Shown here: in pieces, positions 16,455 to 24,497 of the stretch | How positions within the stretch are numbered: position 1 is the first letter of the stretch | How the letters are laid out: each line of letters opens with the position of its first letter | Source: JAHDCJ01 sp039028895 | GTDB lineage: Bacteria > Bacteroidota > Bacteroidia > Chitinophagales > Saprospiraceae | DNA length: 64,000 nt | Assembly (NCBI GenBank): GCA_039028895.1 | Contig: JBCCHF010000013.1 | Location: forward strand, 1-64,000 | Reading direction: 5' to 3' | Made by a program: the position numbers and the translations under genes | The notes under the pieces: generated by a model | The model's input: the letters and a program-made list of their open reading frames with translations, nothing else | What the model was told of the DNA's origin: nothing | Databases searched by the model: none

Positions 16455-16468
16455 ACGACATTTGTCGT
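16455..16468. promoter_or_regulatory. Palindromic operator 1 (ACGACA-TT-TGTCGT)
   Basis: Two 6-bp arms form an exact inverted repeat around TT. The ACAnnTGT core agrees with the TACAnnTGTA type of half-sites bound by BlaI/MecI repressors. It lies 30 bp, centre to centre, upstream of operator 2, about three helical turns, so both sites face the same side of the DNA. Confidence 0.6.
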
Positions 16469-16475
16469 AGAATTG

Positions 16476-16507
16476 TTTGTTATTACGACAATTGTCGTTT
16501 ATGTTTG
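16476..16507 (+). promoter_or_regulatory. Promoter of the BlaI/BlaR-like operon
   Basis: A TTTG -33 box (16476-16479) is separated by 20 bases from a perfect TAnnTTTG -7 box (TATGTTTG, 16500-16507). The spacer contains operator 2 in full. The predicted start of transcription is near 16514, leaving a leader of about 275 bases. Confidence 0.65.
16485..16498. promoter_or_regulatory. Palindromic operator 2 (ACGACAATTGTCGT)
   Basis: A perfect 14-bp palindrome lying exactly between the -33 and -7 boxes. A dimeric repressor bound here would block RNA polymerase. The likely ligand is the BlaI-like protein encoded downstream, which would make the operon self-repressing (inference). Confidence 0.65.
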
Positions 16508-16790
16508 TTGCACAAGCATTCTCAAATTATATTATTGAAGAGGGGGTAAGTGTTTGTTTTGCCAGTGGCGCCTTCATTTTTTTTCATTCGATAAAAAAAA
16601 CGAAGCAAAAAAAATCTTGTCAAAATAAACTCACTCCGTTCAAACAGTATTTTGACGGCCTCCCACTGCCATTTAGGCTAAAGTCAAATTCGGCCTTTTT
16701 CAACCCTTAAAAGCATTAAGATTTGGAAACAGCCTTCATTTTTTTGATTCTTTTTTCCTTGATGAAAAAGAAAATTGAATAAGAACTTCA

Positions 16791-17189
16791 ATGAATAATA
16801 AAATTCAACCATCAGAAGCAGAACTTGAGATTCTGCAAATTCTTTGGGAGTATCAGCCATGCACAATTAAGCTTGTGCATGAACAGATCAGTAAAACCAA
16901 AGATGTAGGTTATACCACGACACAAAAACAGATCCAGAGGATGTTCGACAAAGGCCTTGTTGAACGTATTCCTGGTGAAGGAAAATCGCATCTCTATTCG
17001 GCGTTAGCCCAAAAAGAGGAAGTCAGAACCAGGCTTTTTGATCGGCTTGTTGAAAATGCATTCGGCAACTCGGTTAGTAAGATGGTTATGCATGCTCTTG
17101 GCGGCGGAAAAGCCTCGAAAAAAGAAATTGAAGAGATAAGAAAGTATTTGGACGAACTCGATAAACGCTCCACAAATGACAATTCCTGA
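16791..17189 (+). CDS. BlaI/MecI/CopY-family transcriptional repressor
   Basis: 132 residues. A winged-helix domain (about 5-75) opens with PSEAELEILQILWEYQPCT, continues with VGYTTTQKQIQRMFDKGLVERI and ends with SHLYSA, the typical BlaI/MecI pattern. A C-terminal dimerisation helix region follows (about 80-132, with AFGNSVSKMVMHAL). In this family the dimer binds palindromic sites at its own promoter and is removed when the partner M56 membrane protease signals. It overlaps the M56 gene by 14 bases, so the two are translated together. The operators upstream fit autorepression. No beta-lactamase gene is nearby, so the controlled response is probably not classical penicillin resistance. Confidence 0.92.
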   Translation: MNNKIQPSEAELEILQILWEYQPCTIKLVHEQISKTKDVGYTTTQKQIQRMFDKGLVERIPGEGKSHLYSALAQKEEVRTRLFDRLVENAFGNSVSKMVMHALGGGKASKKEIEEIRKYLDELDKRSTNDNS

Positions 17190-19242
17190 ATCCTTATCCG
17201 TTATTTTCCAAAGCATTGGCTGGACACTTATCCACAGTTTGTGGCAAGTTTCGCTAATTGTTGCTGTCACTGGTTTGATCTTAACCCAGGTCGACCGCCG
17301 AAGGGCTGATCTCAGGCATAATGTGCTGTCTGTAGCGCTTTTTGCTTGCGGCATTGCAGGGCTTGGAACTTTTGTGTATTTCTTTTCATCCTTTAATACT
17401 CATGGTCTTGAGTGGAGCGGTAAGCTTTTGCTCATTGCCGGAACTGAAGCCCCGGTACAACTTTCCGGAACGGTATCCGAAGGCTTTAAATTCTGGTGGC
17501 CATTGGGCGTCAGCGGCTATGTCTGGATAGCCGGTGTGCTCTGGATCTCAGCTTTTACTCTACTCTGCCTCAAATATTTGGTGAGTTACAGAATGAGTGT
17601 CAGATTGAGGACCAAAGGCCTGACCAATATTCCATTTTTATGGGAATGCAAATTTCGTGAACTCGTGATTCAAGCGGGGATATCGAAAGACATCGTGATC
17701 CAGTTCTCACGCTTTGTCAACAACCCTGTTAGTCTGGGCTTTTTCAAACCGATAATTCTTTTGCCGCTGGGGTACTTCACGATGTTGTCGCCAGCACAGG
17801 CAGAGGCCGTTATTTTGCATGAGCTCGCCCATATTCGCAGGAATGATTATTTGTGGAACCTGATGCAGACTGTGATAAGACTCGGTTTCTTTTTCCATCC
17901 TGCAGTCTGGTTTCTTTATAAGCAAATCGAAATCGAAAGGGAGAATGCTTGTGATGATTTCGCTTTGTCAATCTCAGGAATGCCCACCGAATATGCAAAG
18001 GCATTGGGTTACCTGAAGATCAACATTTTCAAATCTCAAAATCCCTTAGCCATGTATTTGATCAATAATGAAAACGAATTGCTTTCGAGGCTAAAAAGGC
18101 TCGTCGGCGATAACGGATATGTTAATCGCAACCAATGGAACAATAGCAAATTATTAGCTCCCATTTTACTTTTCGCGGCCTGTTTCTTCTTTATGGCTTT
18201 TGATGCCTTGAGGCCTGACAGCAAACTGCCCATTCCGGTAACGGAAAATAGTACTGAGTTTATGTTTGCACCGATGGTAGTCGATACCATTGTGCCCATC
18301 GAAGAAGCCACAGAATCGACACCTGCAGAACAAGAGTTAAAAGAACATCTCAAGCAAGTTGAAAAGGAGATGGCCATGGAGAAAAAGATGGCAGAAAAAG
18401 CTGCTAAAGCAGCCGCCAAGGAACTTGAAAAAGCAAAATTAGCCGAAAAAGCCGCCAAAGAAGAAAAGGCCAAAGCAGAAAAAGCCAAAACGAAGGCCGA
18501 AAAAGCCAAAGCGAAGGCAAAGGCCAAACGCTTAAGTGAATCAGAAGAAGGAGCCGTACCCGCTCCACATCCTACTCCGCATCATTTATCGGAGCATGAA
18601 CATCACCATGACCACCACCATGACCACGTAGATCATGGTGACCATGAAGACCATTCCGATGCTTGGGAAGAGCACTACCGGGAGTCTCTGAAAAATCTTG
18701 AGCAGGAAAAGGCCCGGTACAGAAAACAAATAGAACGCGCGGAAAAGGAATACGAAATAGCTATGGAACAGCGCCGTATATCAAGCGATGAACATCGCTT
18801 TAGACTGGCCGAAGAACGCGAACGATTTGAGCGTCAAAACAAGGAGGCCCGCGCCGCTTATAGAGAACAATTAGCCGCGATGCAGGAAAAAAGAAAACTG
18901 GAGATGGAACACGTTCAGGCGCAAAGAAAACACGAGCTGGCCCAGGTACAGCAAGAAAGAAAGCTGATGCTGGAAAGAATAAGACTGGCAGAACATTCGC
19001 AAATGCGCAACTTTAAGTCTACCATGCTCAATGCACTGGTCTCAGATAAACTGATCAGTTCTTCGAAAGACCGAGTTTTCCTGGAGTTTGATAATGATAT
19101 ACTAAAGGTAAATGGCAAACAACTTAACAATAGGCTGAAAGAAAAATATCTGGATCTAATAGCAGAACACCAGTTGGATCTTGGCTCGGAGTGGAGCATT
19201 GAAATGACACCTACGAATTTTTCGAAGAATTCGAATAATTAG
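17176..19242 (+). CDS. BlaR1-like M56 membrane metallopeptidase with His-rich coiled-coil sensor region
   Basis: 688 residues. Membrane spans lie at about 11-31, 42-63 and 112-136, with one more at about 324-344. Between the third and fourth is the M56 zinc-peptidase domain, with HELAH (His215, Glu216, His219) and a downstream ERENACDD segment supplying the acidic zinc ligand (Glu256 likely). After the last span comes an unusual region: an Ala/Lys/Glu coiled coil (about 390-455), a His/Asp-rich stretch (about 467-498, with HEHHHDHHHDH) and a second coiled coil (about 500-620). It ends in a small domain. The penicillin-binding domain of BlaR1 is absent. By analogy the protein senses a signal and inactivates the BlaI-like repressor. 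The His-rich part suggests metal binding (inference). Confidence 0.88.
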   Translation: MTIPESLSVIFQSIGWTLIHSLWQVSLIVAVTGLILTQVDRRRADLRHNVLSVALFACGIAGLGTFVYFFSSFNTHGLEWSGKLLLIAGTEAPVQLSGTVSEGFKFWWPLGVSGYVWIAGVLWISAFTLLCLKYLVSYRMSVRLRTKGLTNIPFLWECKFRELVIQAGISKDIVIQFSRFVNNPVSLGFFKPIILLPLGYFTMLSPAQAEAVILHELAHIRRNDYLWNLMQTVIRLGFFFHPAVWFLYKQIEIERENACDDFALSISGMPTEYAKALGYLKINIFKSQNPLAMYLINNENELLSRLKRLVGDNGYVNRNQWNNSKLLAPILLFAACFFFMAFDALRPDSKLPIPVTENSTEFMFAPMVVDTIVPIEEATESTPAEQELKEHLKQVEKEMAMEKKMAEKAAKAAAKELEKAKLAEKAAKEEKAKAEKAKTKAEKAKAKAKAKRLSESEEGAVPAPHPTPHHLSEHEHHHDHHHDHVDHGDHEDHSDAWEEHYRESLKNLEQEKARYRKQIERAEKEYEIAMEQRRISSDEHRFRLAEERERFERQNKEARAAYREQLAAMQEKRKLEMEHVQAQRKHELAQVQQERKLMLERIRLAEHSQMRNFKSTMLNALVSDKLISSSKDRVFLEFDNDILKVNGKQLNNRLKEKYLDLIAEHQLDLGSEWSIEMTPTNFSKNSNN

Positions 19243-19274
19243 GATATATAAACTTGAAACTTTAGTGAGAGAGG

Positions 19275-19310
19275 ACAGGTGACGGCTGACGGGCTGTCTC
19301 CTGTTTTTTA
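19275..19310 (+). terminator. Rho-independent terminator of the BlaI/M56 operon
   Basis: A 12-bp stem (19275-19286 with 19293-19304; one mismatch and one G-T pair) with a 6-base loop, followed by TTTTTT. It lies just after the M56 stop codon and before the converging response-regulator gene. Confidence 0.75.
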
Positions 19311-20057
19311 TTGTAGCATCTTCAGTAAATGTTCCTTTTTACTTTTTGAAACTGGGATTTTCATCTGGTTTTTCATGACCAGGTAACCACCATCAGATCT
19401 TACAAATTCACGGATCATGGAAAGGTTGACAAGGTGAGAAAGATGAGGCCTGTAAAAATGGAAGGGCGATAACATTTCCTCAAAATCCTTTAGCGTTCTT
19501 GAAATGAGTTTTCTGCGCCCATTAGAAAGATACACCATGGTATAGTTGCTTTCTGATGAGCAAAGTATAATGTCTTCCGGAGCTACAAACTCAATGCTTT
19601 CTCTTGTCGAGAGGGCTATCCTACCAGGAACGCCTTTTTCTTTTTCTTCACGGACATTATTTAATAATCCTGAAACCTGTTCATTTGAAATGGAATGGTT
19701 GCTTTTCTGTTTAAACTTATTGACTGCTTCCTGTAATTCTGTGTTTCGTACGGGTTTAAGCAGGTAGTCCAGTGCGCTAAACTTAACGGCCTGAATGCCA
19801 TAATTGTCATAGGCTGTGGTGAAAATAACTGAGAAATCAGCCGCTCCCAAGCCTTCCAGGATATCAAATCCGTTGAGCATTGGCATCTCAATGTCTAGAA
19901 AAAGGATCTCAGGTGGATTGTCTTTAAGGTATGCCAATCCTTTTACCGGATCGTCGAAGGTGGCTACTACTTCAACATCCTGGCAGTAAGTTTCAATTTT
20001 CCATTGAAGCGTTTCTATGCTGTACGATTCATCGTCGATGATTACTGCTTTTATCAT
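19308..20057 (-). CDS. LytTR-family response regulator
   Basis: 249 residues: a receiver domain (about 1-118) with acidic residues Asp8/Asp9, phospho-acceptor Asp55 in LFLDIEMPMLNGFD and the conserved Lys near LLKPV, a linker, then a LytTR DNA-binding domain (about 145-249; EDIILCSSESNYTMVYL, FEEMLSPFHFYRPHLSHLVNL). The LytTR fold binds DNA through a beta-rich domain. The gene lies 30 bases downstream of the histidine kinase gene on the same strand, so the two form a matched two-component system. Its targets are unknown. Confidence 0.92.
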   Translation of the reverse strand: MIKAVIIDDESYSIETLQWKIETYCQDVEVVATFDDPVKGLAYLKDNPPEILFLDIEMPMLNGFDILEGLGAADFSVIFTTAYDNYGIQAVKFSALDYLLKPVRNTELQEAVNKFKQKSNHSISNEQVSGLLNNVREEKEKGVPGRIALSTRESIEFVAPEDIILCSSESNYTMVYLSNGRRKLISRTLKDFEEMLSPFHFYRPHLSHLVNLSMIREFVRSDGGYLVMKNQMKIPVSKSKKEHLLKMLQ

Positions 20058-20087
20058 AAGAGATAGCTTTTACAGTTTTTTTGCAGT

Positions 20088-23000
20088 TTAAATTGGAATG
20101 TTCAGTTCAACACGAGTGCCACTGGCAATACCTTTTTTATCTTTTTTATCAAAAATCTTGATGGACGTATTGGTGTCGTAAAGCTTATTGATCATGGCAA
20201 TTCTGTTTTTTGTAATAGTCATGCCCATTGACTTTTTGTCTTTACGCTGGTTTTTTGACTTGAGTTCCTGTGCTTTTTGACGGCCGATACCATTATCATC
20301 GATGATGCAATTGAGCATACCGTTTTTCCGACTCAGTTTCAATTCTACCTTACCTTTTTCTTTTTTAGCCATTAGTCCGTGCCAAATGGCGTTTTCCACG
20401 TAAGGCTGGAATAACATCGGTGGAATAGAAATACTATCTACATCAACCTCCTCATCAATGATCACTTCATAATCGAATTTTTGCCCAAATCTGAGTGCTT
20501 CCATTTCCATATAGAGACCAAGTGCTTCAAGTTCATCTTTCAAAACGATATAATTGGATCTCGAATTTTGGAGGATTAATCGGATCAGCCGTGCAAAATT
20601 ATTGAGGTATTCTGAGGCTTTCTGAGTCTCATTTTTGATGACAAATCGCTCTATCGAATTGAGGCAATTGAATAGGAAGTGCGGATTCATTTGAGCCCTG
20701 AGTGCACTCATCTCCACGCTGGCCAGCTGTTTTTCGAATTCAGTCTTCATTTTAGCCCGCTTCTTAATCTGTTCAACCCGACTGCGGTAAATGAAAAATA
20801 CCAAGCCGGACAGTAAAAAGAAACCGATTAATTTTGCGGCAAGCGTATCCCACCAAGGTGTTTTTATATTCACATTTACTTCAAAAAGGGATTCATTCCA
20901 AACTCCTTCATTGTTGGCGGTTTGTAGCTGAAAGGTATAATCGCCAGATGGTACATTGGTATAATTCACAAAGCGGCGATCTTTGGCATCATTCCATTCT
21001 TCCTGGAACCCCTTTAATCGGTATCTGAACTTATTATATTGAGAAAGGGTAAAGCTTTTGGCAGAAAACCCAAACAGGAAGAAGTTTTCCTGGGGATTTA
21101 AGTCCAGGGTATAACCATTTTTTATAGCAGTTGGAGCAATTACGGGTTGATTATTAATTTCGATAGCCGTGACATAAGGTTCAGGTTTTTCTTGGTTGCG
21201 AACCAGGTCATCAGGGTGAGCCATCATCAATCCAAACCTGGTACCTAAAACCAATTCTCCGGTTGGCAGGATACTTAATGAGAAAAGGTCAATATTCTCT
21301 GCTCCATATTCCAGGCTAAACCTGGTTTGTTTTAATGTTTGAGCCTCAATTTTAATCAGTTCATTTGAGGCTAATATCCAGATATCTCCGTCTGGATCAG
21401 ATTCCAGAACCATACTCGTAAACTCGGTTTCTGTCTTTGAGTACATGTACATTTTTTCTATGATTCCGTCCTCTGGTCTTTCAGCATAGGCATATCCGAC
21501 CCAGCCGCCATGCCCTGTCATCCATATTCTGCCAACACGGTCTTCTGCAAAATCTTGGACAACAGGGAATGCTATTTTCGGGTTTTCAGAATTGATGAAG
21601 TTCAGGAAAGTATCCCTTTCCGGAAGGTAAACTGAAAACCCATTTCTTCGATTTAGCCAAACATGGCCTTTATTATCTTCAAGAAAACTGCTGACTCTTG
21701 TTGTTGGCAGTTTTGACTTTCCAGGAAATAAATCCCGGTGGATAATCTCAGGGTTATGGTTTTTACCTTTCCATTTGATAAAACCATCACCTTCTGTTCC
21801 CCACCAAAAGTGATCTTTCGAATCCTTGAAAATATTGCCGTAAGCATTGCGTTTGGTCTTTGGAGAAATAGGAGCGGATTTGAATGTTCTGGTTTTCGGA
21901 TTGAAAGATATCATTCCACGGTAGTAAGGGATCAACCATTCATTTTCTGAATAATATTCCAGTCCGGTGATGTAAAAGTCTCCGTGTTGATTAAGTAATC
22001 CAGTTGGGAATTTGGTACCTGTGAACGTACGATTTTCAAGGTCAAACTGGTAGAACCCATTACAATGCCTAGCGATGAGATTAATCGTTTTATTGTCAGG
22101 TGATGGGAGGACAGCAAACGTATAGCAATCTCCGACACCTTTCATTTCTTCAAAAGTGTAATGCGGAAATTGTTGAGTCACCGGATCAAACATATAAAGC
22201 CCCTTGTTAGATTTGGACCAGGCCCTGTTTTGTTCATCTATGCAATGCATGCCTATGGGCTCTTTCAGACTACCTGTAGCATAAAGGTATACTTCATAGG
22301 TATTGACATTGTAGACCATGATCCTGTGGCCCCATTTAATCCATAACTCATCTTTACTTTTTCTTTTTACCTCAGCAATATTGGCATCGATTGGTAATAG
22401 CGCTCTTGATTTTTCCGGTTTAACCGGAAGGGAGCTAAAGGTGTTGGTTTTTGGATCAAAGATATTGACGCCTGCCGACCAAGTACCGTAATACAATAAG
22501 CCATTGTCATGGACATTGAGATGTCGGATAGCATTTCTGGCAGATCTGCCCTGCATAGTAGGATGGTCAAAATAGAACCATTTGAGGGTTTCGGTGTATT
22601 TGTTGAATTTGTATAAACCAGCCCCACATCCAGCCCAAATGATGGAGTCGTTATTGATATCTGCTTTCAGATTATAAATGTTTTTTGAGCGAGTAGCATC
22701 TCCGAAGACCTGTAGAGGTTCATTACCTTCATATGGGAAGACTTTGAAATCATCTTCTTCAGGAAGATATTTAGCAATGCCATAATATCTTGAACCAACC
22801 CACAAAGTACCATCACTATCACGCAGAAGGGCATGGGTGATCTGGGAATGTTCCATATAAGTGGAGTCGAGTTTCCCTTGTTCGGTAAACTGGTAGTTGG
22901 TAAATTTCTCCGTTTCAAGATTGAGTTTTGATAGACCGCCGTGGTGACCTATCCAAACCTCCTCCTCTTCTGGTAAGACACAAGTAATAGAATTGTTGAA

Positions 23001-23240
23001 GATGGCATTAGGGTCCTCGATATTCCTTTGGTAGTTTCTGAACTGTTGACCATCGAACCGACTAAGGCCCTCGTTGGTGCCAACCCACAAGAAACCATGT
23101 TTGCCTTTTTCAATTACAGTTACGCGATCTCCGGCCAGTCCGTCTTCAGTAGTATATACCACGGGACGGTCAAACCTAAGCTGGGCAAATGTGCCTATAG
23201 CCAGGAAAGTACATATAGATGTTATCAGCCCTCGTCTCAT
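20088..23240 (-). CDS. LytS-type sensor histidine kinase with two-component-regulator propeller
   Basis: 1050 residues. Signal peptide (about 1-19, ending GTFAQ); a periplasmic double beta-propeller of Reg_prop repeats (about 25-700; for example GDRVTVIEKGKHGFLWVGTNEGLSRFDG and DGTLWVGS); a Y_Y_Y domain (about 715-795, FRYRLKGFQEEW); one membrane span (about 797-815); then a cytoplasmic kinase of the His_kinase/LytS type (about 830-1050) with the phosphorylation motif MNPHFLFNCLNS, an N-box region PYVENAIWHGL and the G-box DDNGIGR. There is no fused receiver. It forms a two-component system with the LytTR regulator downstream. In Bacteroidota such propeller sensors often detect glycans or surface cues; the ligand here is unknown. 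Confidence 0.92.
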   Translation of the reverse strand: MRRGLITSICTFLAIGTFAQLRFDRPVVYTTEDGLAGDRVTVIEKGKHGFLWVGTNEGLSRFDGQQFRNYQRNIEDPNAIFNNSITCVLPEEEEVWIGHHGGLSKLNLETEKFTNYQFTEQGKLDSTYMEHSQITHALLRDSDGTLWVGSRYYGIAKYLPEEDDFKVFPYEGNEPLQVFGDATRSKNIYNLKADINNDSIIWAGCGAGLYKFNKYTETLKWFYFDHPTMQGRSARNAIRHLNVHDNGLLYYGTWSAGVNIFDPKTNTFSSLPVKPEKSRALLPIDANIAEVKRKSKDELWIKWGHRIMVYNVNTYEVYLYATGSLKEPIGMHCIDEQNRAWSKSNKGLYMFDPVTQQFPHYTFEEMKGVGDCYTFAVLPSPDNKTINLIARHCNGFYQFDLENRTFTGTKFPTGLLNQHGDFYITGLEYYSENEWLIPYYRGMISFNPKTRTFKSAPISPKTKRNAYGNIFKDSKDHFWWGTEGDGFIKWKGKNHNPEIIHRDLFPGKSKLPTTRVSSFLEDNKGHVWLNRRNGFSVYLPERDTFLNFINSENPKIAFPVVQDFAEDRVGRIWMTGHGGWVGYAYAERPEDGIIEKMYMYSKTETEFTSMVLESDPDGDIWILASNELIKIEAQTLKQTRFSLEYGAENIDLFSLSILPTGELVLGTRFGLMMAHPDDLVRNQEKPEPYVTAIEINNQPVIAPTAIKNGYTLDLNPQENFFLFGFSAKSFTLSQYNKFRYRLKGFQEEWNDAKDRRFVNYTNVPSGDYTFQLQTANNEGVWNESLFEVNVNIKTPWWDTLAAKLIGFFLLSGLVFFIYRSRVEQIKKRAKMKTEFEKQLASVEMSALRAQMNPHFLFNCLNSIERFVIKNETQKASEYLNNFARLIRLILQNSRSNYIVLKDELEALGLYMEMEALRFGQKFDYEVIIDEEVDVDSISIPPMLFQPYVENAIWHGLMAKKEKGKVELKLSRKNGMLNCIIDDNGIGRQKAQELKSKNQRKDKKSMGMTITKNRIAMINKLYDTNTSIKIFDKKDKKGIASGTRVELNIPI

Positions 23241-23501
23241 TAGTCACTTCAAAATACCAATTTTTAAATGGCTTTCTTAGCCCAATTGATTGAAATGGGC
23301 TGTTTCTTGAGTGGAAGTAGTGGTTTATTGAGTACGCGATTAAAAAATAATTCCTGGTAGCTGTAAATCAGTAAATTATCGTCAACTCATTCAAAATCCT
23401 TATTGGCACATTGAAAGGGTGATTGTGATAATATGCCCTGTTTTTACAAGTTGATTTCCCCTAAAATTGTGTCATCATTATTAACCAAAAAAACAATTTC
23501 T

Positions 23502-24287
23502 ATGAAACGGACGCTCTTTTTGATTTATGGTGCCGTAGTTTATCTTTTGTTCAATCTTGCATTCATATACTTAATAGGTTTTGTAGGCAATTTTTTCGTT
23601 CCTAATACAATTGATGGTGCGGTTACGATGGGTACACTACCTGCTTTGCTGATTAATATCGGTCTCGTTTTGATTTTTGCTGTTCAGCATAGTGTGATGG
23701 CCCGATCGGCTTTCAAGGAAAAATGGACCAAGATTATTCCACAGGAAATTGAAAGAAGTACTTATGTCTTATTTTCCACAGCTGCTTTATGTTTGTTGAT
23801 GTGGTTTTGGCAGCCATTAGGCGGTGTAGTCTGGAGCACTGATGCCCCTGTTCTCAAAGCCATCCTATATGCATTATTTGGTTTGGGCTGGGCGATTCTT
23901 CTACTCAGTACATTCATGATCAATCACTTTGATCTATTTGGACTAAGACAGGTGTGGTTGGCTTATAACAAAAAGCCTTATATCCACTTATCGTTTAAGA
24001 CGCCATTTTTCTACAAGTATGTTCGTCATCCGCTTTACCTGGGATTCATGATCGCTTTTTGGTCTACACCAACCATGACGGTTACCCATCTTTTGTTGGC
24101 TATTGGATTTACATTGTACATCCTAAAGGCTATTGACTGGGAAGAAGCTGACCTGATCAAGGAACTGGGACAACCTTATGTAGAATACCGTAAAAAAGTA
24201 TCGAAAATAATACCTTTCCTTGGTGGCGGAAAGAAGACGGTAAATCCAGATTCTGAACCGGTTGTTGAAGTACTCAGCTCTAACTAA
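23502..24287 (+). CDS. mddA: Methanethiol S-methyltransferase (MddA-like, NnrU-type membrane protein)
   Basis: 261 residues with about five membrane spans. I prefer the ATG at 23502 (MKRTLFLIYGAVVYLLF); an upstream in-frame ATG (23433) would add a non-matching extension. MddA enzymes methylate methanethiol with S-adenosylmethionine to give dimethyl sulfide. The matching segments are HSVMARSAFKEKW, ERSTYVLFSTAALCLL, STFMINHFDLFGLRQVWL, YKYVRHPLYLGFMIAFW and DWEEADLIKELGQPYVEYR. The RHPLYLGF block is the SAM-binding core of the isoprenylcysteine-methyltransferase-like fold, and NHFDLFGLRQ is specific to MddA as I recall. No sulfur-metabolism gene is next to it. Confidence 0.8.
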   Translation: MKRTLFLIYGAVVYLLFNLAFIYLIGFVGNFFVPNTIDGAVTMGTLPALLINIGLVLIFAVQHSVMARSAFKEKWTKIIPQEIERSTYVLFSTAALCLLMWFWQPLGGVVWSTDAPVLKAILYALFGLGWAILLLSTFMINHFDLFGLRQVWLAYNKKPYIHLSFKTPFFYKYVRHPLYLGFMIAFWSTPTMTVTHLLLAIGFTLYILKAIDWEEADLIKELGQPYVEYRKKVSKIIPFLGGGKKTVNPDSEPVVEVLSSN

Positions 24288-24313
24288 ACTGACTGAGTTA
24301 ACCCTGTAACCCC

Positions 24314-24454
24314 ATGAAAACACCAACCATTGATCTGATCCGGGAAAAACCCAAAAAAGTTGTCATTATTCCCGGGCCTATTTTGCCGAAAAAGCCTGTA
24401 TTTCGAAGGCAGGCTGTCCGAAAACTAGTAAGGACCGGAATCAACTATAATTGA
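24314..24454 (+). CDS. Possible 46-residue basic peptide
   Basis: A short frame begins at ATG 24314, 27 bases after the mddA stop, and encodes 46 mostly basic residues (MKTPTIDLIREKPKKVVIIP...). Its stop lies inside the terminator hairpin at 24430-24465, which is unusual for random sequence, but there is no ribosome-binding site or recognisable domain. It could be a genuine small protein co-transcribed with mddA or chance. Confidence 0.25.
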   Translation: MKTPTIDLIREKPKKVVIIPGPILPKKPVFRRQAVRKLVRTGINYN

Positions 24455-24465
24455 TTCTGGTCCTT
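24430..24465 (+). terminator. Terminator-like hairpin downstream of mddA
   Basis: AAGGACCGGAATCAA (24430-24444) pairs with TTGATTCTGGTCCTT (24451-24465): 15 bp with one G-T pair and a 6-base loop. No long T run follows, so the termination strength is uncertain. It lies between converging genes. Confidence 0.5.
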
Positions 24466-24474
24466 ATAGGACAT

Positions 24475-24494
24475 TTGAATTGTATACAATTCAA
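24475..24494. repeat. Perfect 20-bp palindrome TTGAATTGTATACAATTCAA
   Basis: An exact palindrome with no loop, immediately after the stop codon of the minus-strand DUF2807 gene and 10 bases from the terminator hairpin. It may be part of a terminator or a protein-binding site. The function is not evident. Confidence 0.6.
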
Positions 24495-24497
24495 GTA

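Larger units (their letters stand above)
16401..16790. other. 390-base regulatory leader of the BlaI/BlaR-like pair
   Basis: This non-coding stretch holds two palindromic operators and a promoter (16455-16507, listed separately), then about 280 bases of AT-rich leader before the repressor ATG. The leader contains A and T runs and no coding sequence I believe in. A weak small reading frame at 16477-16710 overlaps the operators and looks random. Confidence 0.6.

Noticed and set aside
16477..16710. Possible small gene in the BlaI leader
   Set aside because: It overlaps both the promoter and operator 2, has no domain and reads like random low-complexity sequence.
18036..18527. A 163-codon open frame opposite the M56 coiled coil
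   Set aside because: It mirrors the Ala/Lys-rich coding strand (repeated Ala/Phe/Ser) and is a by-product of biased codons.
23279..23301. AGCCCA...TGGGCT hairpin upstream of the propeller kinase gene
   Set aside because: Only a 6-bp stem with an 11-base loop; too weak to call an operator or terminator.
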